Under the pieces are notes generated by a model that saw only the letters and a program-made list of their open reading frames with translations, was not told the origin of the DNA and made no database searches. From JAVBOO01 sp031550435 (lineage in GTDB: Bacteria > Bacillota > Clostridia > Lachnospirales > WRAX01): 64,000 nt of DNA. Below are positions 35,485-44,747 of the stretch, in pieces. The position numbers and the translations under genes were made by a program. How positions within the stretch are numbered: the first letter of the stretch is position 1; each line of letters starts with the position of its first letter. The stretch lies in assembly GCA_031550435.1 (NCBI GenBank), contig JAVBOO010000013.1, positions 1 through 64,000 of the forward strand. The letters run 5' to 3'.

Positions 35485-37050
35485 TTATACTCTTTTGAGT
35501 ATCAGCAATTTCTGCCCCGGGAAAATGAGGTTTTTGTTTTCAATCTCGTTTATCTCGGCAAGCTCATCAAGCGATACATTGTATTTTCTGGCAATATTCC
35601 AGAGCGTATCGCCTTTTTGCACTACATATATAATTATGCTCGGCATTGCGTCGAGTATCTCCGCAGGTATATCCTCTATATTAACATCCGTCACTAAATC
35701 GGCTGTTTTTTGGCAGCTTACGGCAGTGTTAAAGCTTATTAAAAATCTCAGCTCCACTTCACGATCAGACAACATGTTAAAGCCGACATGATCAATATTC
35801 TTGTCGATTTTAACCTGCATATCCGGGGCTGCTCCCTTTGTCTCGACCACCTGTTTAAACGGAAGGACGGAGGAGTAATTATAAACCGGCGTGTCATCGT
35901 CTTTCGCGATATAAAGCACATTTGTATCTATCACGCCCTCAACTATAACCTTGTCGTCGATTACCTTCGTCGAATCCACGTGAACATTTCCGTTAACCCT
36001 GAAAACTTGGAGTATGTCGGGACACTTGTCGTCAATCTCGACTATTTCCTTTACCGAGCATTGATTTTTGTTCTTGCATATCAGCTGAGGATATGTAAGA
36101 TTTTCTTTTACAAGCCCGACATTTTTGTTTACTATAAACGCGTCGCTCAAGACTTCGGCCTCGCTCTGCCTGCTCGTTCTTATCCGCGCTCTTACAGGAA
36201 TTTCGACATCAAATGTTCTGTCTTCTCCGTCCGAGTTTTCCTTTACGGTGATAAAATGCCCTTCCGTGTTGAGAGACAGGTCGCCGATTTGGTCTTCTCT
36301 CGCGGCCGGAAGCTCTATTGCCCCGTTGAAAGGTACTTCTGCCTCAAAGAATTCAATAAGCGCGCTGTCATCCTCACCTTTATAAATGACATACACCGAA
36401 ACATCGCCGTTTATGCTTGCCCTGCCGTTTCCGACTCTGAGGTCTTTGTTCGTGATATGAACGCCCGACTGCAAAACCTCTTTGATATTAGGCTTGCCTG
36501 TCGGCAGGTTTAGTTCTTCTTTAATAATAAACCGTTCTTCCGCGTTATCGACCGTGCGGTTAACATCGAGCGCATTCTTTTTAAGCTGGTTCTCGGGTAT
36601 GCCGGGTATGGTCTTAACAATATCTTTCTCGCATTTACCCTCGACATCGACCGTTATCTCGACTACAGCTTTATAGCTGAGCTTTCTGTCATTAAGCATT
36701 TTGAAGTCTATGTTAATAATATCCGCATCAAGCTCTGCCCACATATCCTTGTTTACGCCTTCAAGGTTCATAAAATCGTCGATTTTGTGAACTGTGCTCA
36801 TGCTATGTACTGTCTTTGTGTCTCCCTTACATAAATATAAAACCTTTATGTCCATTCTTCCCGTAAAGCTGATTCTGTCCGTCGAAAGCTCCGTTTTTTC
36901 GGTATATATGTCCGCGTCCGTCTTTAAGACTACTGCCATATCGGGCCTTATGTCGGGTACGATTATGTCCCCTTCCAGCAAAAGCTGCATGGTGTCTTTG
37001 GCAACATTCTCCCGAAACACCATTCTATCCTTTATCAGTTCGTACGGCAT
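35485..37050 (-). CDS. SipL-like SPOCS-LysM spore coat protein
   Basis: A 521-residue protein with three repeated SPOCS (DUF3794) beta domains of about 110-130 residues (first: LLLEGDIIVPDIRPDMAVVL near residue 25; later copies with the ILQVFRVNGNVHVDSTKVID type) and a C-terminal LysM (YVVQKGDTLWNIARKYNVSLDELAEINEI). This matches SipL of Clostridioides difficile, which binds SpoIVA to build the coat. ATG at 37050 with AAGGAGG upstream. Expect mother-cell expression in sporulation. No spoIVA here. Confidence 0.88.
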   Translation of the reverse strand: MPYELIKDRMVFRENVAKDTMQLLLEGDIIVPDIRPDMAVVLKTDADIYTEKTELSTDRISFTGRMDIKVLYLCKGDTKTVHSMSTVHKIDDFMNLEGVNKDMWAELDADIINIDFKMLNDRKLSYKAVVEITVDVEGKCEKDIVKTIPGIPENQLKKNALDVNRTVDNAEERFIIKEELNLPTGKPNIKEVLQSGVHITNKDLRVGNGRASINGDVSVYVIYKGEDDSALIEFFEAEVPFNGAIELPAAREDQIGDLSLNTEGHFITVKENSDGEDRTFDVEIPVRARIRTSRQSEAEVLSDAFIVNKNVGLVKENLTYPQLICKNKNQCSVKEIVEIDDKCPDILQVFRVNGNVHVDSTKVIDDKVIVEGVIDTNVLYIAKDDDTPVYNYSSVLPFKQVVETKGAAPDMQVKIDKNIDHVGFNMLSDREVELRFLISFNTAVSCQKTADLVTDVNIEDIPAEILDAMPSIIIYVVQKGDTLWNIARKYNVSLDELAEINEIENKNLIFPGQKLLILKRV

Positions 37051-37121
37051 GTATAAAAACCTCCTTAACAATATACTTAATTATATAGAGCAAAAGGCGT
37101 GTTTATTCCAACTAAGAGCAC

Positions 37122-37272
37122 GAGTGATTCAAAACCCGCACTTTTCGGAGCGCAGCGTAGAAAAGCTCGCGGTCTGATCCGTACAAAGCCCACAAAGTGG
37201 GCGTTACGGATTTAGCCGAGAGGGGTTTTGCATCCGAGTAAAGAGTGATTCAAAACCCGCACTTTTCGGAGC
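37122..37272 (+). repeat. Direct repeats of 30 bp; gap 37051-37355
   Basis: GAGTGATTCAAAACCCGCAC plus CTTTTCGGAGC-like continuation occurs at 37122-37151 and again at 37243-37272. Between them lies an imperfect hairpin GATCCGTA ... TACGGAT around CCCACAAAGTGGG. No gene. Confidence 0.7.
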
Positions 37273-37280
37273 AACATGCA

Positions 37281-37316
37281 AAAATAGGGCTGCCGCAAAT
37301 GCGGTAGCCCTATTTT
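37281..37316 (-). terminator. Strong terminator of the surface-protein gene
   Basis: Near-perfect hairpin AAAATAGGGCT ... AGCCCTATTTT with an inner CCGC/GCGG pair; T-rich flanks on both strands. Confidence 0.85.
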
Positions 37317-37355
37317 GTCCCAATATTTTCAATTTGCTTTCAAATTGCTTTATAT

Positions 37356-38945
37356 TTAACTTTCGATTCGCTTCTCTTTTTTGCCAATTCTCAGCCATAT
37401 TAGGCTAATCGACGCAGCGCACAGAACAAAAACGGAAGCTGCGTTGTCGGTGTCGGAAGTCTGGGGATTCGGTTTCCCCTTCTCGGGAACCATATCGGAA
37501 AAACTCATATCAAACAATGTCTTTCCCTCGGGGACGGTTACCGTACCGAAGGGAATCCCTTCACCGTTAAAAATTACAAACACGTCGTCCCCGTCACCTC
37601 TTACCGTGAATCCGTCAGGAAGTCCGGGCAAAGCGGTCTCATTTCCGGGTGTCGTCGGAACGGGAGTGATGACAGGCGGTGCCTCAGAGACTGTCGGTTC
37701 CGGCTCCGAAGTTGCAGACGGAGTTATCGTGTTTTCGGGGTTAGGAGAAGGGCTTGCAGTCGGGGAAGCACTTGAAGTCGGGCTCAAAGTCGGGCTTAAG
37801 GTCGGTCTCAAAGTCGGGCTTGAGGTCGGTCTCAAAGTCGGATCCGGAGTAGCACTCTGCGCCGGCTCAGACGTTGCCGGAACTTCGGAATTCGGAACGG
37901 AACTCGTAGCCGGAGCAGCAACAAATGCAGCCGAAACAGATTGCAGTATGCCGGTTACCGCAGGGGTAGGCAAATGTAAAGCGTGGATTCCGTGTCCGAA
38001 CGCGCTGGGCGCTGTTCTTGACAGTTCAGACCCCGGAACGGCGGTTATACCGACACGGTAACGAGCATTGTCGACACCGTAAATGTTCAAAGTAAAAGTA
38101 CCATCAAGACCCTGCATAAGAGAGCTTGAATCCGGTTCGAAAAACGCGTCGTAATCCGCCTGAGAATAATTCTCATACTGGCCGGTTTCGGGATTCTGAC
38201 GCTCGATAATTATCGAGCTCCGATCAAATGTATAGTCCGAATATTGAATATTAAGATAGAAGCTTAAAGCGCAAAATTCGGTTGTCGGCTCGGAATCGCT
38301 CCATTCCTGAGAGATTCTTATCGGCGAGGGTGCTGTTATTCCTCTGTCATAAGTAAAAGTGGCATTCACCCATGGAATACTGTTATCGTAATTGTTTGAG
38401 GAGTTAATCTCGCTGAATGCTTTTCCGTTTTGCTTTACCGAAACCCGAATTGACGAAAAACGGCTGAATGAATTTCCCAAGCTTACAGCCGGCACATAAG
38501 GAGCAGTTCTGATTTTAATGCTTCCTTTAAAATCAGTATAAGGAATCGTTTCGGCGGCTTTATTAAACATCACTTTAATTTTTGTATCCTGCCCCGGTTC
38601 AGGCGTGACATCACAAAATCCGATTATATGCTCTGTTTCGCTTTTGTCCTTAAAAACAATGTCGGCATGCTGCGCTTGAAACATCGCCTGAGGGGAAACC
38701 TCAAGCGTAAACGTATCTCCATGTTTAAGCTTTGGTTTTCCTGTTTGATCGAACTTAATAATAAAGTACATTTCACCGTTTTCATAAAAAGTAGTAGTTG
38801 AGTCAGAATACTCCGTCCCTATCGAAACGCCCGTAACAAGATCGCTGCGCGTATTTTCCGCGGCAGCAACTTTAAAAGTTAATGAGCCGATAAAAAGAAC
38901 AGCTATCATAAATAAACAAAGCAAAGTCCGCCTTTTCAAAAGCAT
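37356..38945 (-). CDS. Sortase-type surface protein with Ser/Thr/Pro stalk
   Basis: A 529-residue exported protein. Signal peptide residues 1-28 (LLCLFMIAVLFIGSLTFKVAAA), a beta-rich domain of about 300 residues, a Pro/Thr/Ser stalk (about 335-435, with imperfect PTLRPTSSPTLSPT repeats), a second small domain, then NPQTSDTD, a hydrophobic helix and KKEKR tail. NPQTS resembles an NPxT-type sortase signal. ATG at 38945 with GGGGG upstream. Likely an adhesin; the ligand is unknown. No sortase gene in the window. Confidence 0.78.
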   Translation of the reverse strand: MLLKRRTLLCLFMIAVLFIGSLTFKVAAAENTRSDLVTGVSIGTEYSDSTTTFYENGEMYFIIKFDQTGKPKLKHGDTFTLEVSPQAMFQAQHADIVFKDKSETEHIIGFCDVTPEPGQDTKIKVMFNKAAETIPYTDFKGSIKIRTAPYVPAVSLGNSFSRFSSIRVSVKQNGKAFSEINSSNNYDNSIPWVNATFTYDRGITAPSPIRISQEWSDSEPTTEFCALSFYLNIQYSDYTFDRSSIIIERQNPETGQYENYSQADYDAFFEPDSSSLMQGLDGTFTLNIYGVDNARYRVGITAVPGSELSRTAPSAFGHGIHALHLPTPAVTGILQSVSAAFVAAPATSSVPNSEVPATSEPAQSATPDPTLRPTSSPTLRPTLSPTLSPTSSASPTASPSPNPENTITPSATSEPEPTVSEAPPVITPVPTTPGNETALPGLPDGFTVRGDGDDVFVIFNGEGIPFGTVTVPEGKTLFDMSFSDMVPEKGKPNPQTSDTDNAASVFVLCAASISLIWLRIGKKEKRIES

Positions 38946-39137
38946 GATATCCCCCAATCAAAATAATAATCATTCCTATTGTATAAAAACAAACTTGCTC
39001 TGTCAACAAAAGCAATGGGAAAACTATAAGAAAATTATGGAAAAAGTAAGTTGTTGTTTTTTTATTTATTTGACTGATTTTATAAAGACACATAATTTTT
39101 TTCTTATAGCGAATACTGTTTTAAAGGAGTTGAGAAA

Positions 39138-39272
39138 ATGCCCAAAGATTCGCAGCCTGACTCAAAGGAAGTTCTTAAAAAGAAGGCAAAAGGCGGGCCG
39201 ACCATGTTTGATGACAAGCAACAAGACAGCCGTAACACCAAAAAGCAATCCGGAAACAAAAACGATATTTAA
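39138..39272 (+). CDS. 44-residue hydrophilic small protein
   Basis: MPKDSQPDSKEVLKKKAKGG then PTMFDDKQQDSRNTKKQSGN, a charged, probably disordered protein. AAGGAG lies 8 bases before the ATG. Twelve bases before the next small ORF, so the two look like an operon. Size and composition recall small spore proteins, but I recognise no family. Confidence 0.55.
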   Translation: MPKDSQPDSKEVLKKKAKGGPTMFDDKQQDSRNTKKQSGNKNDI

Positions 39273-39284
39273 GGAGCGGTAAAA

Positions 39285-39425
39285 ATGCCTGACACAGATG
39301 TAAAAAAATCAGAGAAGCATATTCTCGCAGAAGGCTTTAAACTTGACAGTCCCGAAGCCGACAAAATCGCCGCCAAAGAAACCGCTGCAAATAAAGACAG
39401 GCTCAAGAAAAACGGAAGTAACTAA
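39285..39425 (+). CDS. 46-residue hydrophilic small protein
   Basis: MPDTDVKKSEKHILAEGFKL then DSPEADKIAAKETAANKDRL, Lys/Asp/Glu-rich, AAGGAG upstream. Both this and the preceding protein begin with Met-Pro and have matching charge patterns. Unrecognised; may be spore- or stress-related. Confidence 0.55.
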   Translation: MPDTDVKKSEKHILAEGFKLDSPEADKIAAKETAANKDRLKKNGSN

Positions 39426-39597
39426 CCGTGTTGAAAAATCCGTACGAAGACTCCTAGGGAGTCTGAGCGAACCGCAACGAATTTTCGAAAGCACATGAAA
39501 TGTGCTGAAAATTCTAGGCGGTGAGGGATTTTTTCAACCGGACTAACCGTGTTGAAAAATCCGTACGAAGACTCCCAGGGAGTCTGAGCGAACCGCA
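39422..39597 (+). repeat. 55-bp direct repeats with hairpins
   Basis: CTAACCGTGTTGAAAAATCC ... GAGCGAACCGCA occurs at 39422-39476 and 39543-39597 with one difference. Each holds the palindrome GACTCCTAGGGAGTC. Between them AGCACATgaaATGTGCT forms a hairpin, and GTTGAAAAATCC at the left is mirrored by GGATTTTTTCAAC at about 39528-39540. Confidence 0.8.
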
Positions 39598-39712
39598 CCC
39601 TATTGGAAAATGTCGCTTTGCCGTTTTCAACGAGAGCCGCTCGGCAATTTTCCGTCATGCCCCGGTATAAAAACCTTGGCTCCCGTACACTCTAAACCCG
39701 AGGTGAAAAATC

Positions 39713-39853
39713 ATGTACGACTGGCAAAATTCACAATACTTCAAGACTCTTCCCGCTCATATCAAGGAAACCATAATGCAAAGCGGCAATGGTTTTCGCA
39801 CCGAAGACGACCTCAGAAAGTTCGCGGATAATCTTGAAGCTAAAAACGGATAA
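39713..39853 (+). CDS. 46-residue small protein
   Basis: MYDWQNSQYFKTLPAHIKET then IMQSGNGFRTEDDLRKFADN. Starts with GAGGTG 9 bases before the ATG. Compact, mixed polarity, probably helical; its second half looks like a short folded helix pair. Not recognised, but start signal and composition favour a real gene. A GGGCG-GAAA-CGCCC hairpin follows at 39859-39872. Confidence 0.6.
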   Translation: MYDWQNSQYFKTLPAHIKETIMQSGNGFRTEDDLRKFADNLEAKNG

Positions 39854-39858
39854 AACCT

Positions 39859-39880
39859 GGGCGGAAACGCCCTTACATAT
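39859..39880 (+). terminator. Short hairpin after small-ORF cluster
   Basis: GGGCG, GAAA tetraloop, CGCCC, then TTACATATTTT. Confidence 0.45.
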
Positions 39881-40052
39881 TTTGCGGAGGAAGTCATGCT
39901 ATGTAAGCAACCTTAAACCAAAAATCCCAAAATAAAACCGGCGCAGCGTAAAAGCATGGCAGTTGTGCAAAACTCGAACTTTTCACAGTATTACTTCGGC
40001 GGAAAGCCGCAATGCAATTTCGACATGAACAAAAAATATACGGAGGATAATA

Positions 40053-41618
40053 ATGTCAATGTTTTGTTTTCAGTGCGAGCAAACAGCAAAAGGAACCGGC
40101 TGCACGGTCTCGGGAGTATGCGGAAAAAAAGAAGATACAGCGAACGAGCAGGACAGATTGACCTGCGAACTTATCGGGCTTGCGGCAGCCGCAAAAAGTA
40201 AGAAGGACTATTCAAATGATATTGTGGACATGTTGGCAGACGGTATGTTTACAGTACTGACAAATGTAAACTTCGATTCTGATATCATCGCAAAACAGAC
40301 AAAAAGGGCAAGAGAAAGGCGCGAGACTCTGGGCGGCGGCTTGCCGATTTTACCCGACGAACTTTTCCACGGCGACACGGACATGATTTCCCTGCGTTCT
40401 ACGCTGATTTTCGGCCTTAGAGGTATGGCGGCCTACGCCCACCACTCGCGAGTTTTAGGGAAGCGGAACGATGAAGTTGACAACTGGTTCATCGACGGTA
40501 CAGCAGAGCTTGCGAAAGAGCACAGTCCCCAAAAATGGCTGGAGCTTATTATGGAGTTCGGACAGGTAAACCTGAAATGTATGGCGCTCTTGGATGAAGC
40601 CAATACAGGGGCATACGGCACACCGGTACCGACTGCCGTTCCTCTTATGGTTGAAAAGGGTCCGTTTATCGTTATCAGCGGGCACGACTTACACGACCTG
40701 AAAATGCTGCTCGAGCAAACCGACAAAAATGGCATAAACGTGTACACCCACGGAGAGATGCTGCCGGCACACGCATACCCCAAGCTGAAAAAGCACCCTC
40801 AGCTCAAAGGCAATTTCGGAACGGCATGGCAGTCCCAGCAAAAAGAGTTCGACGGTATACCCGCACCGGTGCTGTTTACGACTAACTGCCTCATGGCACC
40901 GAAAAAATCATATGCCGACAGAGTTTATACAACTTCCGTTGTAGGATTTCCCGAGCTTGTTCATATCGAAGCCGACAAAGACGGTCATAAGGATTTTTCA
41001 GCTCTTATCAAACAGGCAAAAGAGCTCGGCGGCTACAAAGAAAATACGGAACGAACGGGAATCAACGGCGGTAAAATCGTAACACCCGGCTTCGGCAGAG
41101 AAACAGTACTGAGTAACGCCGGTGCAATCATCGATGCCGTCAAATCAGGCGCTATCAAGCACTTCTTCCTTGTCGGCGGCTGCGACGGAGCTCATCCCGG
41201 CCGAAATTATTACACCGAGTTTGTCAAACAGACGCCCAAAGATACGGTTATATTGACGCTTGCCTGCGGCAAATTCAGGATAAACGATTTAGACCTTGGA
41301 ACGATAGGGCCGTTTCCGAGAATTTTGGATATGGGTCAATGCAACGACGCATACGGCGCTATACAAGTTGCACTTGCATTGGCCGAGGCGTTTAAATGCT
41401 CCGTAAACGAGCTGCCGCTCACTCTTGTGCTGTCTTGGTACGAGCAGAAAGCAGTCTGCATACTCCTGACTTTGCTTTCCCTCGGGATAAAAAACATCCT
41501 GCTCGGACCAAATCTTCCTGCCTTCCTGTCTCCGAACGTGCTGAGCATACTTGTTGACAAGTTTAATCTCACGCATATAAGCACGCCCGAAGAAGATCTT
41601 AAGAGAATATTTTCGTAA
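40053..41618 (+). CDS. hcp: Hybrid-cluster protein (hydroxylamine reductase)
   Basis: A 521-residue anaerobic iron-sulfur-oxygen protein. The N-terminal cluster cysteines are in MFCFQCEQTAKGTGC ... GVCGKK; hybrid-cluster ligands follow in GTDMIS-like and FTTNCLMAP, GGCDGAHPGR and TLACGKFRIN. It reduces hydroxylamine and, as shown in other bacteria, NO. ATG at 40053, GGAGGA upstream. Strong terminator follows. Supports an anaerobic lifestyle and nitrosative stress defence. Confidence 0.97.
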   Translation: MSMFCFQCEQTAKGTGCTVSGVCGKKEDTANEQDRLTCELIGLAAAAKSKKDYSNDIVDMLADGMFTVLTNVNFDSDIIAKQTKRARERRETLGGGLPILPDELFHGDTDMISLRSTLIFGLRGMAAYAHHSRVLGKRNDEVDNWFIDGTAELAKEHSPQKWLELIMEFGQVNLKCMALLDEANTGAYGTPVPTAVPLMVEKGPFIVISGHDLHDLKMLLEQTDKNGINVYTHGEMLPAHAYPKLKKHPQLKGNFGTAWQSQQKEFDGIPAPVLFTTNCLMAPKKSYADRVYTTSVVGFPELVHIEADKDGHKDFSALIKQAKELGGYKENTERTGINGGKIVTPGFGRETVLSNAGAIIDAVKSGAIKHFFLVGGCDGAHPGRNYYTEFVKQTPKDTVILTLACGKFRINDLDLGTIGPFPRILDMGQCNDAYGAIQVALALAEAFKCSVNELPLTLVLSWYEQKAVCILLTLLSLGIKNILLGPNLPAFLSPNVLSILVDKFNLTHISTPEEDLKRIFS

Positions 41619-41619
41619 C

Positions 41620-41663
41620 AAAAAAAGTGATTTAAGACAAACAGTCTTAAATCACTTTTTTTC
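41620..41663. terminator. Bidirectional terminator
   Basis: AAAAAAGTGATTTAAGAC / GTCTTAAATCACTTTTTT, 18-bp stem with an AAACA loop, between convergent hcp and the hybrid kinase gene. Confidence 0.93.
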
Positions 41664-41669
41664 GTGTTT

Positions 41670-43970
41670 TCACGCGGATGTATATCTTCTGATCTTTTCT
41701 ATCACATCTCTGTCGTCGATAGGCTTGGATAAATGGTCGTTCATTCCCGCTTCCAAGCACCTTTCTATATCTTCGCTGAATGCGTTTGCCGTCATTGCGA
41801 TAATGGGGATCACCTTTGCCTTAGGCACTTGCATGGATCTGATCTGCCTTGTAGCCTCATAACCGTCTGTTTCCGGCATTTGAATATCCATGATGATGAT
41901 GTCGTACTTTTGCGGATTTTCTTTGAATTTTTCAACCGCGATTCGCCCGTTTTCAGCTATGTCTATCTTAACACCCGTCTCTTCCAAGAGCGCCATGAAG
42001 ATCTCCCGGTTGATTTCAACGTCCTCGGCAAGCAAGAGTGAGACCTCGGATAAATCAACCGCGGGTCTTTGCTCAGGCTCGGCCGCACTGGGTCTTCTGC
42101 CCTTGTTGCCTATAACTTCGTTTATACAGTCCAAAACAGCCGAGGGGAACAGCGGTTTTGTAATAAATCTGTGTACATCCGCATCATAAAAGCTCTTCTC
42201 AGTTTTGTTCCACTCCAAAAACGAAGTTATGACGACAACGCTGCTTTTGTCTATCATGTGCGATATTCGATTGAATAACTCGATGCCTCCCATATCAGCT
42301 TGATAATGATCCATAAAAACGACATCAAAGCTAAGTTCTTTTGCCCTGGCCGCCTCAATGATACTGACGGCCTGTGCGCCGCTGCCGGCTTCATATGACC
42401 GCATACCGAATCCTCCCGTAATACGGCAAAACCTGGCCCGTGTTTCAGCGTTCGGGGCGATAATCAACAGTTTGATATCGTCGGGCTTGATACCGTCGAA
42501 AACGATATGCTTATCTTCGCGCTCCGTCTTTTCCAGCCTAACGGTAAACATAAACCTCGAACCCTTGCCAAGCTCGGATTCAACGCGTATGCTGCCGCCC
42601 ATTTTCTCTACTATGCTCTTCGAAATTGCCAACCCGAGGCCTGTTCCGCCGAATCTCCTCGATATGCTTCCGTCTGCCTGTTCAAACGATGTGAACAGTC
42701 TTCCTAACTGCTCTTCGGACATGCCTATGCCCGTATCGGAAACAGTAAATTGCAGCAGGCCGGAATCATCTTGCTTTTCAAGCTCAATGACAGACAGAGA
42801 AATATCTCCGCCTTCCGGTGTAAACTTTACTGCGTTTGAAAGCAAATTAATTATAACTTGAGACAGGCGGTGCTCGTCTGCCAAAAAGTACAGTCCCATA
42901 AGATCAGGTATAACAACGTCTAACTTTTGGTTTTTTTGCTCCGCCTTGTCGACAACCAGATTACAAACTTCCATCAACATTTTTTCAATGTTTGTCGGAA
43001 CCAAATCCAGTTCGAACTTACCGGCCTCGATTTTTGACATATCCAGAACATCGTTTATCAAGTGCAACAGATGCCCTGACGAAGACGCGATATTTTTAAC
43101 GCAATAACGCATTTTATCTATGTCAGCCGAATGAACGGCAATCTTTGTCATGCCGATTATCGCATTCATAGGCGTTCTCATTTCGTGGCTCATGCGCGAA
43201 AGGAAATCGCTCTTTGCCTTGTTGCTGCTAAGCGCCTCTTCCTTTGCCGCAACAAGCAGCTCATCCTTTATTCGAATTTCGTTTTCTGTTGTCCTTACTA
43301 TCTTTTTTATGAACAATATGGCCAATAACGAAGCAGCCGCCGCCATAGCAAGCGAGATTGTCACAGTATAAAACCTGACGTTTTGAAAAGCTTTATATAG
43401 GCCGGCACAGTCAAATTCCATGCCGATCGCGCCTATTATACTGCCGTCATCGCCGTGTACGGGGAAATAAGTTACATAGACAATGCCCCACTCAGTTACC
43501 ATGATATCGTCATCCAAAAAAACGGTTCCGTTCAGGCATTCCTCTAAGGCCGAAATAATTTCTTCTTCTATAGGCATTCCGACATGCCTGAAGTCTTCTT
43601 CTGAGGGGTCGAGCCCGTCCAGAACGTAGATTAACTCACCGCTTTCGGAGCGCTTTGCCGTATACAAATATCGTATATTCGCAATTCGCCTAACCTGATT
43701 AAGCTGGTCATAAGTTTTTATATAGATTTCCTTGCTCTCATCCTCAATGGAGTTAAGTACTTTAAAGCTGTCGTCGTCGATAATCTCCTCGGCATATTTG
43801 TGGAGCATGACGGCGTGGTCCTTCAGATCATCTATAGTAAGCTGATAATACCTGCTGTAGACGATCAGATAAAATCCGGCCGACAGCGCTACCGTAATTG
43901 TCAAAATAATAATTATGACTCTTAACTCCAAACTCTTAAACAGAGAATTCAAGTTAGGGCTTTGCTTCAA
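41670..43970 (-). CDS. Membrane hybrid histidine kinase, two receivers
   Basis: About 766 residues. Two helices (about 18-40 and 200-222) enclose an extracellular sensor region (about 41-198); then HisKA with the phospho-His in MSHEMRTPMNAI, HATPase (NAVKFTPEGG, DTGIGM, GGTGLGLAISK), a first receiver in which DVVFMDH carries the Asp, and a second receiver (DIIIMDIQMPETDGYEA). TTG at 43970 with AAGGA upstream is preferred: the longer frame runs into a family B repeat. No output domain, so it feeds a phosphorelay or a separate regulator not seen here. Confidence 0.87.
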   Translation of the reverse strand: MKQSPNLNSLFKSLELRVIIIILTITVALSAGFYLIVYSRYYQLTIDDLKDHAVMLHKYAEEIIDDDSFKVLNSIEDESKEIYIKTYDQLNQVRRIANIRYLYTAKRSESGELIYVLDGLDPSEEDFRHVGMPIEEEIISALEECLNGTVFLDDDIMVTEWGIVYVTYFPVHGDDGSIIGAIGMEFDCAGLYKAFQNVRFYTVTISLAMAAAASLLAILFIKKIVRTTENEIRIKDELLVAAKEEALSSNKAKSDFLSRMSHEMRTPMNAIIGMTKIAVHSADIDKMRYCVKNIASSSGHLLHLINDVLDMSKIEAGKFELDLVPTNIEKMLMEVCNLVVDKAEQKNQKLDVVIPDLMGLYFLADEHRLSQVIINLLSNAVKFTPEGGDISLSVIELEKQDDSGLLQFTVSDTGIGMSEEQLGRLFTSFEQADGSISRRFGGTGLGLAISKSIVEKMGGSIRVESELGKGSRFMFTVRLEKTEREDKHIVFDGIKPDDIKLLIIAPNAETRARFCRITGGFGMRSYEAGSGAQAVSIIEAARAKELSFDVVFMDHYQADMGGIELFNRISHMIDKSSVVVITSFLEWNKTEKSFYDADVHRFITKPLFPSAVLDCINEVIGNKGRRPSAAEPEQRPAVDLSEVSLLLAEDVEINREIFMALLEETGVKIDIAENGRIAVEKFKENPQKYDIIIMDIQMPETDGYEATRQIRSMQVPKAKVIPIIAMTANAFSEDIERCLEAGMNDHLSKPIDDRDVIEKIRRYTSA

Positions 43971-43995
43971 GTTTACCACATCCTTTGAGTTGTAT

Positions 43996-44154
43996 ATTAC
44001 CGCGAAAGCAAAACACCGCATAAAATACTTACGCGGTTCGTGCCGAGTGGACACGCTTAGAAATCGTCCGCGTGCTTCTTGCAGCGATTTCTGCTCCGAA
44101 GCGAGGGTACAACTAAATATAGTGTTTTATGCTATATTTAGTTGCCGGTGTAAT
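43996..44154 (+). repeat. Family B repeat, long variant with enlarged hairpin
   Basis: ATTACCGCGAAAGCAAAACA to CCGGTGTAAT. The GC hairpin is enlarged here: AGAAATCG ... CGATTTCT around CGCGTGCTTCTTGCAGCG-like sequence. The AT hairpin is CAACTAAATATAG/CTATATTTAGTTG, showing compensatory change relative to other copies. Confidence 0.85.
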
Positions 44155-44218
44155 AGCGTTTGCTGCGCTGCATAGTTTTGCGGAGTACCGTAATATTACT
44201 TCGGCAACTGCCAATACT

Positions 44219-44629
44219 TTATTTCCTGCCCAATACAGTCTCTATTACATCGGCACAGTTTGCCGTATTGTTTTTAATATCGTTGCCCCAAAACCGGAGC
44301 ACGCGCCAGCCGTGTTCAGTCAGGGCTTCCGTTACTTCCTTGTCGTGCCGCATCGTTTCCTCGATTTTAGCTATCCAAAATTCCCTGTTCGACTTTATTT
44401 CATGTTTTTTGTTCTCCCAATCATATCCGTGCCAAAACTCGCTGTCGCAAAATATCGCAACTTTCTTTCCTACAAAAGCGATATCAGGCTTACCAAACAC
44501 AGCTTTGACATTTCTTCTGTACCTCATTCCCCTTTTCCATAACTCGGAGCATAAAACAGACTCGATTTTTGAGCCCTTGCACTTGACACGCCGCATGTTA
44601 TGGCTGATTTGCTCGGAAGTTTTCTTCAT
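44219..44629 (-). CDS. vsr: Very-short-patch repair endonuclease, orphan
   Basis: A 136-residue Vsr-type mismatch endonuclease with NMRRVKCKGSKIESVL near the start, FGKPDIAFVGKKVAIFCDSEFWHG (PD-(D/E)XK core with the Asp and Phe-Trp-His motif) and GWRVLRFWGNDIK at the end. It nicks next to T:G mismatches made by 5-methylcytosine deamination. ATG at 44629 with GGAGG upstream. No cytosine methyltransferase is nearby. Flanked by family B repeats on both sides, so possibly acquired. Confidence 0.88.
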   Translation of the reverse strand: MKKTSEQISHNMRRVKCKGSKIESVLCSELWKRGMRYRRNVKAVFGKPDIAFVGKKVAIFCDSEFWHGYDWENKKHEIKSNREFWIAKIEETMRHDKEVTEALTEHGWRVLRFWGNDIKNNTANCADVIETVLGRK

Positions 44630-44747
44630 GTCGCCCTCCGCCACAATAGCTAAATGTAAACTCAAACCATCAAGTTTTTATTTTAACATAAGCGCGTAAT
44701 TTTTCAATACGCGACAATGTTTTAACTGTTAGTGCTATGGTTAAATG

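Noticed and set aside
37381..38061. Long plus-strand ORF of 226 codons antisense to the sortase-type surface protein
   Set aside because: It mirrors the Pro/Thr/Ser repeats (giving Val/Gly-rich VGLKVGLKVG), has no ribosome site, and the minus-strand gene has signal peptide and sorting signal.
43971..44054. N-terminal extension of the membrane hybrid kinase
   Set aside because: The extra frame runs into a family B repeat and has no ribosome site; TTG at 43970 has AAGGA upstream.
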